A DNA stretch of 64,000 nucleotides from Pseudomonas alliivorans (GTDB taxonomy: Bacteria; Pseudomonadota; Gammaproteobacteria; Pseudomonadales; Pseudomonadaceae). The stretch's first letter is position 1. Every line of letters starts with the position of its first letter. Below, piece after piece: positions 1 to 9,372 of the stretch. The translations under genes were made by a program, and so were the position numbers. The notes under the pieces were generated by a model. That model made no database searches. It saw only the letters and a list, made by a program, of their open reading frames with translations, and was not told the DNA's origin. The DNA lies in contig NZ_JAFFZW010000001.1 of the NCBI RefSeq assembly GCF_017826695.1, forward strand, positions 496,001-560,000, given 5' to 3'.

Positions 1-245
1 AGGTCAAGGGTGGTAAAGAGGGCGCGTGGCGCTTCATCGATGCGACGCGACTGATCTCGATCACCGCCAATCTGGGCGACACCAAGACCACCATCACTCA
101 CCCGAGCACTACGTCCCACGGGCGTCTGGCCCCTCAAGAGCGTGAAGCTGCCGGTATTCGTGACAGCCTGATCCGTGTTGCGGTAGGGCTGGAAGATGTC
201 GCAGACCTGCAGGCCGATCTTGCGCTGGGTCTGGCGGCCTTGTGA
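1..245 (+). CDS. metZ: O-succinylhomoserine sulfhydrylase, C-terminal part
   Basis: This is the last 80 or so codons of a gene that begins left of the window; the frame starts at base 3 and ends with TGA at 243-245. The translation contains [19 protein letters not shown] and a [14 protein letters not shown] segment. These are typical of the C-terminus of the Cys/Met-metabolism PLP enzymes, where the Arg/Thr-rich stretch contacts the substrate carboxylate and the phosphate of PLP. MetZ makes homocysteine directly from O-succinylhomoserine and sulfide in the cytoplasm. The metZ rather than metB or metY assignment rests on recalled Pseudomonas gene order (purF-metZ-SDR), because the catalytic lysine lies outside the window. 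The stop codon overlaps the possible GTG start of the next gene, which suggests co-transcription. Confidence 0.85.
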   Translation, partial: VKGGKEGAWRFIDATRLISITANLGDTKTTITHPSTTSHGRLAPQEREAAGIRDSLIRVAVGLEDVADLQADLALGLAAL

Positions 246-1060
246 CGGCTGAAGTGAGCAGCGACGCGAGTGAAGGGATGAGCGACGACTGGGCGATGAA
301 ATTCTCCAGTACCCACAATGGCCGCGTGGCACTGGTCACCGGTGCCGCACGCGGCATCGGTCTGGGCATTGCAGCCTGGCTGATTGCCGAAGGCTGGCAA
401 GTGGTATTGGCCGATCTGGATCGCAGGCGTGGTTCGAAAGTGGCCGGTGCACTGGGCGAAAATGCCCTGTTCATCACCATGGACGTCGCGAACGAGGAGC
501 AGGTCGCCGCTGGCGTTGCCGAGGTGCTTCGGCGCTTTGGGCGACTGGACGCGCTGGTGTGCAATGCGGCGATTGCCGATCCGCATAACACCACGCTGGA
601 AAGCCTTGAGCTGTCGCACTGGAATCGCGTGCTGGGTGTCAACCTTGGCGGGCCGATGCTGTTGGCCAAACATTGTGCGCCTTATCTGCGTGCGCATTGC
701 GGCAGCATAGTCAACCTGACCTCGACCCGTGCCAGTCAGTCCGAGCCTGACACTGAGGCCTATGCTGCGAGCAAGGGCGGTCTGATGGCGCTGACACATG
801 CGCTCGCCATCAGTCTGGGGCCCGAGATACGTGTCAATGCTGTCAGTCCCGGCTGGATCGACGCGCGTGATCCTTCATTGCGCCGTGCCGAACCGCTGTC
901 GGAGGCTGATCATGCGCAGCATCCTGCAGGCAGGGTAGGGACAGTGGAGGACGTGGCGGCCATGGTCGCGTGGCTGCTTTCCCGTAACGCCGGTTTTGTC
1001 ACCGGGCAGGAATTCGTGGTCGATGGCGGCATGACCCGCAAGATGGTGTACGCCGAGTAG
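242..1060 (+). CDS. SDR family oxidoreductase
   Basis: A short-chain dehydrogenase/reductase with a Rossmann fold. The nucleotide-binding [10 protein letters not shown] motif follows the first strand, NAAIA is present, and the catalytic Ser (in VNLTSTRA) and YAASK pair are intact, so the enzyme should be active. The last strand ends in [11 protein letters not shown], typical of FabG-like SDRs. The substrate cannot be read from sequence. The start is uncertain: GTG at 242 overlaps the metZ stop, while ATG codons at 278 and 296 are alternatives, and none has a well-spaced Shine-Dalgarno sequence. The protein is 272 residues from 242 and 254 from 296; the SDR fold itself begins near residue 28 of the long form. 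It probably shares a transcript with metZ. Confidence 0.85.
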   Translation: MTAEVSSDASEGMSDDWAMKFSSTHNGRVALVTGAARGIGLGIAAWLIAEGWQVVLADLDRRRGSKVAGALGENALFITMDVANEEQVAAGVAEVLRRFGRLDALVCNAAIADPHNTTLESLELSHWNRVLGVNLGGPMLLAKHCAPYLRAHCGSIVNLTSTRASQSEPDTEAYAASKGGLMALTHALAISLGPEIRVNAVSPGWIDARDPSLRRAEPLSEADHAQHPAGRVGTVEDVAAMVAWLLSRNAGFVTGQEFVVDGGMTRKMVYAE

Positions 1061-1114
1061 TTGTACGTCCGCGCTTGCAAGCAGGTGTGTTTGGCTGATT
1101 GTTGTATGGGGTGC

Positions 1115-1145
1115 GATTGAAGCAGTTTTTAAAAAAACTTCAATC
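1115..1145. repeat. inverted repeat after the SDR gene
   Basis: GATTGAAG at 1115-1122 pairs perfectly with CTTCAATC at 1138-1145 around an A/T-rich loop. It could form a stem ending the metZ-SDR transcript, but no clean U tract follows the stem on the plus strand, so the terminator role is only a guess. Confidence 0.35.
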
Positions 1146-1151
1146 AGGCTA

Positions 1152-1180
1152 TTGACTTAGGTTCGTTAGGTGCGTAAATT
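1152..1180 (+). promoter_or_regulatory. sigma70 promoter of the tRNA cluster
   Basis: TTGACT (1152-1157) and TAAATT (1175-1180) are separated by 17 bases and lie 22 bases before the first tRNA. The next bases, TCGCGGCCTC, form a GC-rich discriminator of the kind found at stable-RNA promoters under stringent control. The hexamers and spacing are seen directly; the stringent response is inferred. Confidence 0.7.
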
Positions 1181-1201
1181 TCGCGGCCTCAACGAAGCAA
1201 A

Positions 1202-1277
1202 GGGTGATTAGCTCAGCTGGGAGAGCAGCTGCCTTACAAGCAGCGGGTCGGCGGTTCGATCCCGTCATCACCCACCA
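1202..1277 (+). tRNA. tRNA-Val (anticodon TAC)
   Basis: A 76-base tRNA. The acceptor arms GGGTGAT and ATCACCC pair, the discriminator is A and CCA is encoded at 1275-1277. The anticodon loop CTTACAA gives TAC, which reads valine GTA/GTG-type codons. The D-loop sequence AGCTCAGCTGGGAGAGC and the T-arm GGTTCGATCC are canonical. Confidence 0.97.
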
Positions 1278-1343
1278 TCGTTGAGTTTGAAAGCTGAAGC
1301 ACGAGGGCTTTCAAAGTTGAAATCGGACGCAAGTCCACACTGC

Positions 1344-1420
1344 GCAGCGGTAGTTCAGTCGGTTAGAATACCGGCCTGTCACGCCGGGGGTCGCGGGTTC
1401 GAGTCCCGTCCGCTGCGCCA
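1344..1420 (+). tRNA. tRNA-Asp (anticodon GTC), copy 1
   Basis: A 77-base tRNA with GCAGCGG/CCGCTGC acceptor arms, discriminator G and an encoded CCA. The anticodon loop CTGTCAC gives GTC (aspartate). It is identical in sequence to the second copy about 190 bases downstream. Confidence 0.97.
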
Positions 1421-1534
1421 TATTAGTACAGATTCGGTTCGCCGGGTCTGAGGTTGAAAGACTTGAGTCATTCAGCCTGATGTACAGGAAGCAAACTATC
1501 CAAGGTTTGTTTCAAACAGGGTTACAAGCGATAC

Positions 1535-1611
1535 GCAGCGGTAGTTCAGTCGGTTAGAATACCGGCCTGTCACGCCGGGGGTCGCGGGTTCGAGTCCCGT
1601 CCGCTGCGCCA
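1535..1611 (+). tRNA. tRNA-Asp (anticodon GTC), copy 2
   Basis: An identical 77-base duplicate of the preceding tRNA-Asp. The sequences between the copies are not repeated, so only the tRNA body is duplicated. It is the last gene of the tRNA transcript, before a strong terminator. Confidence 0.97.
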
Positions 1612-1643
1612 TACAAAGCTTCAAGGCCCTTGAACTCCTTGAA

Positions 1644-1681
1644 GCAACAAAAAAGCGACCCTTGGGTCGCTTTTTTGTTGC
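1644..1681 (+). terminator. rho-independent terminator of the tRNA cluster
   Basis: A perfect inverted repeat: an 18-base arm at 1644-1661 (GCAACAAAAAAGCGACCC) pairs with 1664-1681 across a TT loop. The GC core GCGACCC/GGGTCGC is followed by six T on the plus strand. The A tract on the other side makes it look functional in both directions. Confidence 0.9.
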
Positions 1682-1831
1682 CTGCGATTTGGCAATTTAT
1701 TTCAGCGTGACGCGCCTTGTATCGAATCGTTGCGAACTCTGCGTTGATCCTGCGTCGGCCTTGTTGCAGACTTGTCGCCATTTTCCAGTTTGCAGTCTTG
1801 CTGGCAGTCATTTCCTTCCTCAGGATTATCG

Positions 1832-2662
1832 ATGCTTAAGTTACTGAACGTTCGTACTGCGTGCGCTGTGTCCATGCTGCTGTTGGCTGCTGGCTGTTCT
1901 TCGCCCAAGCAGGCGGTCTACGACCATGAACATTTCGACGATGCCGGGACGTTTTCCCGCAGTTACCCGGCAACTGACCTGTCGTCCTGTGAAGCAGGGC
2001 GCCGGGCCTTGCTGAGTCAGGGTTACATCATCACCAGTAGCGATCCCAAGATGATTGCCGGGCGCAAGAGTTTCCAGCAGACGGGCGAAACACACATCGA
2101 GATCAGCTTCAATCTGGTCTGCGCGGCCGACGTGACGGCGGGCAGTTCGACCATGTTTGCCAACGCCTTGCAGGACCGCTACGCACTGAAGAAAACCAAC
2201 AACTCTGCGAGCCTCGGAGTAGGGGTGCTGGGTTCGGTGTCGATGCCGATTGGCTCGACCGATGATTCGATGGTCAAGGTTGCCAGCGAGACAGTTGCCT
2301 CTGCCAAGTTTTACGAGCGTTTCTTCGGTTTGGTCGAGAACTTCCTGCCGCCGGATGTGAAGAAAGCTGCGCATATCGTCGAGAAGCCAAAGGCCGATCT
2401 GGGTGTGCCTGACCCCGCGCCTGCTGCTGTGGCACCCAAACCTGCCGAACCTGCGCAACTGGCGCCGAAAGCGGTTGAGGCTGCGCCCAAGGTTGAACCG
2501 GTTGCCGAGCCTGGGGCCGAGTCCGTAGCGCCCGCTGCCAGCGAGCCCGTCCCGGCACCGGACGAGCCTGCTTCTTTCAAGGCCGAGACGATTACCCCGC
2601 CGGAGACTCAGCCGGTCGAAATGACCACGCCTGCGCCGGTCGAGACCCAGCCAGCACAGTAG
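1832..2662 (+). CDS. DUF2242-type lipoprotein with Pro/Ala-rich tail
   Basis: A predicted lipoprotein of 276 residues. The signal peptide is hydrophobic and ends in the lipobox LAAGC, with the acylated Cys at residue 22. The globular part (about 25-195) includes YDHEHFDDAGTFSRSYPATD and resembles, from memory, the DUF2242 family, which has no known function. From about residue 200 the protein becomes a Pro/Ala/Glu-rich low-complexity tail, probably a flexible spacer in the periplasm. The ATG at 1832 has AGGA six bases upstream; an upstream in-frame start at 1772 would bury the signal peptide and is not preferred. It converges with ilvA. Confidence 0.75.
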   Translation: MLKLLNVRTACAVSMLLLAAGCSSPKQAVYDHEHFDDAGTFSRSYPATDLSSCEAGRRALLSQGYIITSSDPKMIAGRKSFQQTGETHIEISFNLVCAADVTAGSSTMFANALQDRYALKKTNNSASLGVGVLGSVSMPIGSTDDSMVKVASETVASAKFYERFFGLVENFLPPDVKKAAHIVEKPKADLGVPDPAPAAVAPKPAEPAQLAPKAVEAAPKVEPVAEPGAESVAPAASEPVPAPDEPASFKAETITPPETQPVEMTTPAPVETQPAQ

Positions 2663-2727
2663 TTGCTCTGTACTGATTCTCCCTGCTGGGCGTAAGCATC
2701 TGCGAGCCCTGCGTAAGCGGAGCCGAT

Positions 2728-2744
2728 GGGACGCTCAGCGTCCC
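2728..2744. repeat. GGGACGC REP-like hairpin
   Basis: GGGACGC, a TCA loop, then GCGTCCC, lying in the 100-base gap between the convergent lipoprotein and ilvA genes. A very similar hairpin with a different 3-base loop (AGA) occurs at 11865-11883. Two copies of the same stem in intergenic DNA suggest a dispersed REP-type element rather than a gene-specific terminator; no T run follows. Confidence 0.5.
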
Positions 2745-2765
2745 GGTGTACGATCCCTTGGGGCC

Positions 2766-4301
2766 TCAGCCCAAAAACAACTTGTACGCCGGGTTCTCGC
2801 TCTCGTCCCAATATGGATAGCCGATCGCGGTAAGAGCCTGGCTTACCAGATGCCGCTCCTCCTCGGGCACCACCAGCCCTGCGACGACTCGCCCATCCGC
2901 CGCGCCGTGGTTGCGGTAGTGGAACATCGAGATGGTCCAGCGTCCGCCCAGGCGGTTGAGAAAGTTGAAGAGCGCACCAGGCCGTTCGGGGAATTCGAAG
3001 CGCAGCACCACTTCATCGCTGACGCGCTCGGCATGTCCGCCCACCATATGGCGGATGTGCAGTTTGGCCAGTTCGTTGTCGGTCAGGTCCAGCACCGGAA
3101 AGCCCTGCTCGGTCAGGCTGGCGATCAACGCGCTGCGTGGATCGTTTTCCGGGTGGGTCTGCACGCCGACGAAGATGTGCGCTTCGCGGTCGGTGTGGTA
3201 GCGGTAGTTGAATTCGGTGATCTGCCGCTTGCCGATGGCCTCGCAGAAGGCCTTGAAGCTGCCCGGCCTTTCCGGGATGGTCACGGCGATGATCGCTTCG
3301 CGGCCTTCGCCCAGTTCGGCGCGTTCGGCCACGTGGCGCAGGCGGTCGAAGTTGACGTTGGCCCCGGAGTCGATCGCCACCAGGGTCTGGCCGCTGACGC
3401 CGCGCTGCTCGACGTACTTCTTGATGCCGGCGACGGCCAGCGCACCCGACGGTTCGGTGATGGAGCGGGTGTCGTCGTAGATATCCTTGATCGCGGCGCA
3501 GATCTCGTCGGTGCTGACCGTGATCACTTCATCCACATAGTGGCGGCAAACTTCAAACGTGTGATGGCCGATCTGCGCCACCGCCACACCATCGGCAAAC
3601 AGCCCGACCTGGCTGAGCACCACACGCTCGCCTGCGGCCAGGGCGGCTTGCAGGCAGTTGGAATCGTCCGGCTCGACGCCGATGACCTTGATGTCGGGCC
3701 GCAGGTATTTGACGTAGGCCGCAATGCCCGCGATCAGTCCGCCGCCGCCCACGGGCACGAAAATCGCGTCCAGTTGACCCGGCTGCTGGCGCAGGATTTC
3801 CATTGCCACCGTGCCTTGCCCGGCAATGGTGTCGGGGTCGTCGTAGGGATGGATGTACACAAAGCCCTGCTCATCGACCAGCTTCAGCGAATACGCCAGC
3901 GCTTCGGGAAACGAATCGCCATGCAGCACCACCGTTGCGCCGCGTGAGCGCACGCCTTCGACCTTGATCTCGGGCGTGGTGCGCGGCATCACGATAGTCG
4001 CTTTGATGCCCAGCTCCCGGGCTGCCAGCGCCAGGCCCTGCGCATGGTTGCCCGCCGAGGCCGTGACCACACCGCGCGCCGCGTCTTCAGCGGTCAGTTG
4101 CGCCAGCTTGTTGTAAGCGCCGCGAATCTTGAACGAGAACACCGGTTGCAGGTCTTCGCGCTTGAGCAGGATCTGATTGCCCAGTCGCTCGGACAGCTGA
4201 CGCGCGCCGTGCAGCGGGGTCTCGATGGCGACGTCGTAGACACGTGAGGTGAGGATCTTGCGGGCATAGTGATTGAGCAGATCAGGCTGGCCATGACTCA
4301 T
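2766..4301 (-). CDS. ilvA: threonine ammonia-lyase, biosynthetic
   Basis: IlvA deaminates threonine to 2-oxobutanoate, the committed step of isoleucine synthesis. The 511-residue protein has the PLP domain (about 20-335), with the Schiff-base lysine in SFKIRGAYN (K58), the phosphate-binding SAGNHAQG and a Gly-rich VGGGGLIAG loop. Two C-terminal ACT-like regulatory domains follow (about 335-505), the site of isoleucine feedback in the biosynthetic form. The ATG at 4301 overlaps the TGA of a small upstream ORF (ATGA), and AAGGA lies about nine bases upstream. Further upstream sits a full attenuation leader, described separately. No other ilv gene is adjacent. Confidence 0.95.
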   Translation of the reverse strand: MSHGQPDLLNHYARKILTSRVYDVAIETPLHGARQLSERLGNQILLKREDLQPVFSFKIRGAYNKLAQLTAEDAARGVVTASAGNHAQGLALAARELGIKATIVMPRTTPEIKVEGVRSRGATVVLHGDSFPEALAYSLKLVDEQGFVYIHPYDDPDTIAGQGTVAMEILRQQPGQLDAIFVPVGGGGLIAGIAAYVKYLRPDIKVIGVEPDDSNCLQAALAAGERVVLSQVGLFADGVAVAQIGHHTFEVCRHYVDEVITVSTDEICAAIKDIYDDTRSITEPSGALAVAGIKKYVEQRGVSGQTLVAIDSGANVNFDRLRHVAERAELGEGREAIIAVTIPERPGSFKAFCEAIGKRQITEFNYRYHTDREAHIFVGVQTHPENDPRSALIASLTEQGFPVLDLTDNELAKLHIRHMVGGHAERVSDEVVLRFEFPERPGALFNFLNRLGGRWTISMFHYRNHGAADGRVVAGLVVPEEERHLVSQALTAIGYPYWDESENPAYKLFLG

Positions 4302-4408
4302 CGCGTCGTGTCCTTGCAGGTCGTTGTTTTGCAGGAGGCGTTGCAGGAATACGCAACGATCAAATGCGCGGCTGCAATAAGGGCGATAGAGCGATGGATA
4401 GCGATCAT
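4298..4408 (-). CDS. small Ile-rich ORF coupled to ilvA
   Basis: A 36-codon frame between the attenuator and ilvA. It has a strong Shine-Dalgarno AGGAG (4415-4419) six bases before its ATG, and its TGA overlaps the ilvA ATG in an ATGA arrangement. The peptide begins MIAIHRSIALIAAAHLIV, with five Ile in the first 17 residues, and ends in a Cys/Thr/Lys-rich tail built on three CCTGCAA direct repeats. Translation of this ORF probably feeds ribosomes to ilvA. Whether the peptide itself acts, for example as a small membrane peptide, is unknown. It could instead be a second Ile-sensing control element. Confidence 0.6.
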   Translation of the reverse strand: MIAIHRSIALIAAAHLIVAYSCNASCKTTTCKDTTR

Positions 4409-4447
4409 GTCTGACTCCTGTTGAGCATTCAGTGGCTCTGGAGGCAG

Positions 4448-4478
4448 AAAAAAACCCGCCACCAGGGCGGGTTTTTTT
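4448..4478 (-). terminator. ilvA attenuator (intrinsic terminator)
   Basis: On the minus strand seven A, then CCCGCC, a five-base loop CTGGT, GGCGGG and seven T. It lies 11 bases after the stop of the leader peptide and 40 bases before the next ORF. The 3' arm sequence TGGCGGGTT (4461-4453) is repeated exactly inside the leader ORF at 4500-4492, so that upstream copy can pair with AACCCGCC of the terminator 5' arm and prevent the terminator from forming. This is the classic antiterminator design. Confidence 0.85.
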
Positions 4479-4489
4479 GCAAACGTCGG

Positions 4490-4555
4490 CTAACCCGCCA
4501 TGACTGGAATGACGGTAATAATAATCTGGTCGACGTTTTGCTGGATGAGGTTCAT
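4490..4555 (-). CDS. ilvA leader peptide, isoleucine-rich
   Basis: A 21-codon ORF upstream of the ilvA attenuator. Its middle reads QIIITVIPV, with three consecutive ATT codons, then Thr, Val and a further Ile: the end product (Ile), the IlvA substrate (Thr) and Val. A ribosome stalled at the Ile run (4525-4517) would leave the antiterminator segment 4500-4492 free, while a ribosome reaching the TAG at 4492-4490 would cover it. No Shine-Dalgarno is visible. The promoter hexamers place the transcription start on or next to the A of the ATG, so this may be a leaderless mRNA. Confidence 0.8.
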   Translation of the reverse strand: MNLIQQNVDQIIITVIPVMAG

Positions 4556-4562
4556 GTCGCCG

Positions 4563-4592
4563 AGGTTAGGGCGGCCGGGGCAATGAAGTCAA
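4563..4592 (-). promoter_or_regulatory. promoter of the ilvA leader transcript
   Basis: On the minus strand TTGACT (4592-4587), an 18-base spacer and TAACCT (4568-4563). The distance from the -10 to the leader ATG is seven bases, so the predicted start is the A of that ATG at 4555. The hexamers are visible; the start point is inferred. Confidence 0.65.
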
Positions 4593-4654
4593 GACTTGAT
4601 TGCCCATACCTCAAGACGTCCTGCGTCTGAAGATCCCGTCAGCCTTTTCGTTTA

Positions 4655-4696
4655 TTGATGGGCATCAACATTTTTATTTCACATTGGCACTTTAAT
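4655..4696 (+). promoter_or_regulatory. ANR/FNR-type promoter
   Basis: TTGATGGGCATCAA (4655-4668) matches the FNR/ANR consensus TTGAT-N4-ATCAA in all ten defined positions. If its centre is at -41.5 the start falls at 4703 and the -10 should be at 4691-4696, where TTTAAT is found. This is the geometry of a class II promoter activated under low oxygen. It drives rightward into the 28-codon ORF. The ATCAACAT half is also repeated inverted at 4695-4702. Confidence 0.75.
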
Positions 4697-4706
4697 GTTG
4701 ATCCAG

Positions 4707-4734
4707 CGGTCAGTTATTCCAGCTTTACTGACCG
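4707..4734 (+). other. 5'-end hairpin of the ANR-driven RNA
   Basis: CGGTCAGT (4707-4714) and ACTGACCG (4727-4734) form a perfect 8-bp stem with a 12-base loop. It begins about four bases after the predicted start at 4703, so the transcript would carry a stable hairpin at its 5' end, a feature that can protect small RNAs from decay. Confidence 0.55.
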
Positions 4735-4778
4735 CAGTAAAAATCACCGCAAGACTCAACCAGCCGGAGGGCGAAGAA

Positions 4779-4865
4779 ATGGATGAATATCAGGAAGAAC
4801 TGCTCGAATATCGTGCGTCGGAACTGGACCCGGTAGAGCCGGCCGACGACGCTACCGAACTGTGA
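4779..4865 (+). CDS. 28-residue acidic small protein under ANR control
   Basis: A tiny ORF starting MDEYQEELLEYRASE. Of its 28 residues about a dozen are Asp or Glu, so it is strongly acidic and probably soluble. GGAGG lies eight bases before the ATG, a strong ribosome binding site that supports translation. The ANR-type promoter and 5' hairpin upstream point to induction under oxygen limitation. I do not recognise a family. The arrangement (short ANR-dependent RNA carrying a small ORF) resembles the Pseudomonas regulator PhrS, but I cannot confirm homology. It ends seven bases before the stop of the convergent AraC-type gene. Confidence 0.65.
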   Translation: MDEYQEELLEYRASELDPVEPADDATEL

Positions 4866-4871
4866 AGGGCG

Positions 4872-5912
4872 TCAGGCACTTCGGCGCTGGCTACGGCGGA
4901 ACTCCCCCGGAGTCTGTCCGTTCCAGCGTTTGAACGCACGTTGAAAGGCTTCGGCCGACGCAAAACCCAACAGATAGGCAATCTCCCCGAACGCCAGTTC
5001 AGTGTCGCGAATATAGGTCATCGCCAAGTCACGTCGCGTGTCATTCAGGATGGCGCGAAAACGGGTGCCTTCTTCGGCCAGCTTGCGGCGCAGCGTCCAT
5101 GTCGGCAGCTTCAACCGTGCTGCCACTTCCTCCAGATCCGGTTCTCTTGCCCCGCTCAGTAAGGGGCCCAGCAACTGAGTGATGCGTTCCCGCAGACTAC
5201 GTGTGCGGGTCAACTGATCCAGTTCCTTCTCACACAGTTGCAGCAGATGCCGCCAGGTGCTTGGGCAATGATCGGGGTTTTTCATGGCCAGGCTGTCCTG
5301 ACTCAGCCGAAGCTGATTGGTGGTCGCACCGAACGCAATCGGGCTGTCGCTCAGGTGTGCGTACTGCGCTGCGTAGTCAGGTGCTTCGAACTCGATTTCC
5401 ACCCGCTGAGCATGCAGTCGGCTGCCAGCCAGCGACGAGAGTTGTGTGATCCAGCCGCTCAGGATCGAGTCCACGACAAAGCGGTTGTAACTGTTATAGG
5501 GACTGATCGAGTAGAAGCGTATCCAGGCTCCGCCAGCGTCTTCGTGAAAGCTCGACTGGCCTCGATAGTTTGCGCCGTAAAGAGGCTCGAAGCGGATCAT
5601 CGTGCGGGCAGCCTCGCGCACATTCGGTGCCTGGGCGGCGGTGACGCCGGCGAGCCCTGCCTGGCCGAGCCTGCTCAGTTCTCCCATGCGCAGCCCCAGC
5701 CCCGGTTGACCGGTAAGCTGAATGGCGGCGTGGCCCAGCCGCATATAGCGCGGGATCGACAGCCGTGCACCGGCTTCGCCCAGACGGGTTGCATCCAGAC
5801 CGTATTGTTCGAGCAGCAGGTCGGGATCGTGCCCGAAACTGCGTACAGCGTCCGTCAGGTTTTGGACAAAACCTACCGACAGATCACCCAGGCGCAAGGT
5901 CAGGTTCGGCAT
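4872..5912 (-). CDS. AraC-family transcriptional regulator
   Basis: A 346-residue regulator. Residues about 20-210 look like the arabinose-binding-type sensor domain (AraC_binding_2/PF12625 style) found in OruR- and ArgR-type Pseudomonas regulators. The C-terminus (about 245-345) is the double helix-turn-helix AraC domain, with the conserved end segment IAYLLGFASAEAFQRAFKRW and a final TPGEFRR. The gene starts two bases after the stop of the cysteine-less nitrilase homologue on the same strand, so the two form an operon and the regulator probably senses a nitrogen compound linked to that protein. OruR identity is possible but not established from sequence alone. Confidence 0.85.
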   Translation of the reverse strand: MPNLTLRLGDLSVGFVQNLTDAVRSFGHDPDLLLEQYGLDATRLGEAGARLSIPRYMRLGHAAIQLTGQPGLGLRMGELSRLGQAGLAGVTAAQAPNVREAARTMIRFEPLYGANYRGQSSFHEDAGGAWIRFYSISPYNSYNRFVVDSILSGWITQLSSLAGSRLHAQRVEIEFEAPDYAAQYAHLSDSPIAFGATTNQLRLSQDSLAMKNPDHCPSTWRHLLQLCEKELDQLTRTRSLRERITQLLGPLLSGAREPDLEEVAARLKLPTWTLRRKLAEEGTRFRAILNDTRRDLAMTYIRDTELAFGEIAYLLGFASAEAFQRAFKRWNGQTPGEFRRSQRRSA

Positions 5913-5914
5913 GT

Positions 5915-7057
5915 TCAGAGCCAGATGTTGATCAGGCGGGCGCCGTCGTTAACGTTGTTTTCAACCGGCTGCTCGGCAATGATCTGACCGCTGTGGCTGA
6001 CAAAGCTTTGACCGGAAGTGCCCTGATTCCAGAATTGCCCGCGCATGAACACGCTGATACCGGCTCTGGCCGTGCTGTGTGGTTCACGTGCGATCAGGGT
6101 CAGGCGATGCCAGGCTTCGCGTTCGCTCAGGCTGCCGGGCTTGAGATCCAGTGTTGGCGTATCGTGCGTGCGGGTGCCATGCCACGGGTTCGACCAACTG
6201 TTCCTCCCGTTTACAAAGGCAGGCACGACGATCAGTTCAGCGTTTTGCTGATTCATCCGGGTGTAGTTATCCGGATACCAGCTGTCGGTGCCGATGAGGA
6301 TGCCCAGTCGACCGGCAGGTGTGTCGATCACGTTGACCTGAGCGTTGCCTGCCGCCTTGACGTAGCGCTTCTGGTAGCGACTTGCATACAGCTGGCGTTG
6401 GGGCTGGCCCAGCGGTTTGCCGTCACTGCCAAAGGTCACGCTGCTGTTGTACAGGGCACCGCTGCCAATCTGCAGTTGTCCGTCTTCCACGCGAGGGTTT
6501 GGCAGCACGATGGAGCCTGCCACCAGCGTTATTTCGAACTCTCTGGCCAGCCCGCCGAAAACGGTCTGGTAATCGCGCACCATGGAGCGTGCCTTCATCC
6601 GCAAGCGTGCATCGTCCAGGCGCTTTTCGCCCTCGGCGCCGAGCATCGCCGTGACGAATTTCAAAGGATTGCTCCAGGCCAGCCAGTCCATGGACTCGTC
6701 CACGGTGGACGCCTGATAGAACTGGTTCTTCTCACCGCTGGCATACAACCAGGTGCCGATGTGCTCAGGCAGCACAACGATGGTCCGGGCGTTGATCAGC
6801 CCATGGTCACGCGCCTGCTGCAGATAGGCCGCGAGTTTGCGATGCAGGTGCGACAGGTCCTGATAATCAGTGGGAAACAGCTCGGGCTCGATGCCCAGCA
6901 GGTTTCCCCGCTCGCCGGGTTGTCCTTCATTGATGGCCAGGCGGATGCGCAGATCCGACAGGTAATGCCCCATGGGGCGCTGCTCGGTCCAGAGCGCGTA
7001 ACTGACAAGGCTGGCCAGGCTCACCAGGATGAGGCAAGTGGCAAAGAATTTACGCAT
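5915..7057 (-). CDS. nitrilase-superfamily protein lacking the catalytic cysteine
   Basis: A 380-residue protein with an N-terminal membrane anchor or uncleaved signal (about 5-24) and a carbon-nitrogen hydrolase fold. The catalytic Glu is plausible in VVLPEHIG (E98), and Lys residues are available around QKRYVK (230-234). At the nucleophile elbow, where active members read G-x-x-I-C-x-D, this protein has GILIGTDSWYP (252-262), so the Cys position is G256 while D258 is kept. It is therefore probably inactive as an amidase or uses altered chemistry. The hydrolase fold would lie outside the cytoplasm. It leads the operon with the AraC-type regulator. Confidence 0.75.
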   Translation of the reverse strand: MRKFFATCLILVSLASLVSYALWTEQRPMGHYLSDLRIRLAINEGQPGERGNLLGIEPELFPTDYQDLSHLHRKLAAYLQQARDHGLINARTIVVLPEHIGTWLYASGEKNQFYQASTVDESMDWLAWSNPLKFVTAMLGAEGEKRLDDARLRMKARSMVRDYQTVFGGLAREFEITLVAGSIVLPNPRVEDGQLQIGSGALYNSSVTFGSDGKPLGQPQRQLYASRYQKRYVKAAGNAQVNVIDTPAGRLGILIGTDSWYPDNYTRMNQQNAELIVVPAFVNGRNSWSNPWHGTRTHDTPTLDLKPGSLSEREAWHRLTLIAREPHSTARAGISVFMRGQFWNQGTSGQSFVSHSGQIIAEQPVENNVNDGARLINIWL

Positions 7058-7260
7058 AAGAGGGGCGCACGGCTGCCTTGATGAAATTGTCGACTAGGGT
7101 AGGACTACACCCGGCGCTTGCCAAGGGGTGCTGCGCGTTTGGATCAATAACTTGTCACTTTCGGTCATTGAGTGTGATTGGGTGGCTCTTTACTGTTGCG
7201 CCATACAGGTCCGCAGGATCTTGATGAAGAGGGCACGCAGAGGCCCTCATCTACCCGTGA

Positions 7261-9321
<2,061 letters not shown>

Positions 9322-9372
9322 CATCGCACGCGGGCAGGTAAACTGCGGCCCGTTCCATAACCGGCCTTGACC

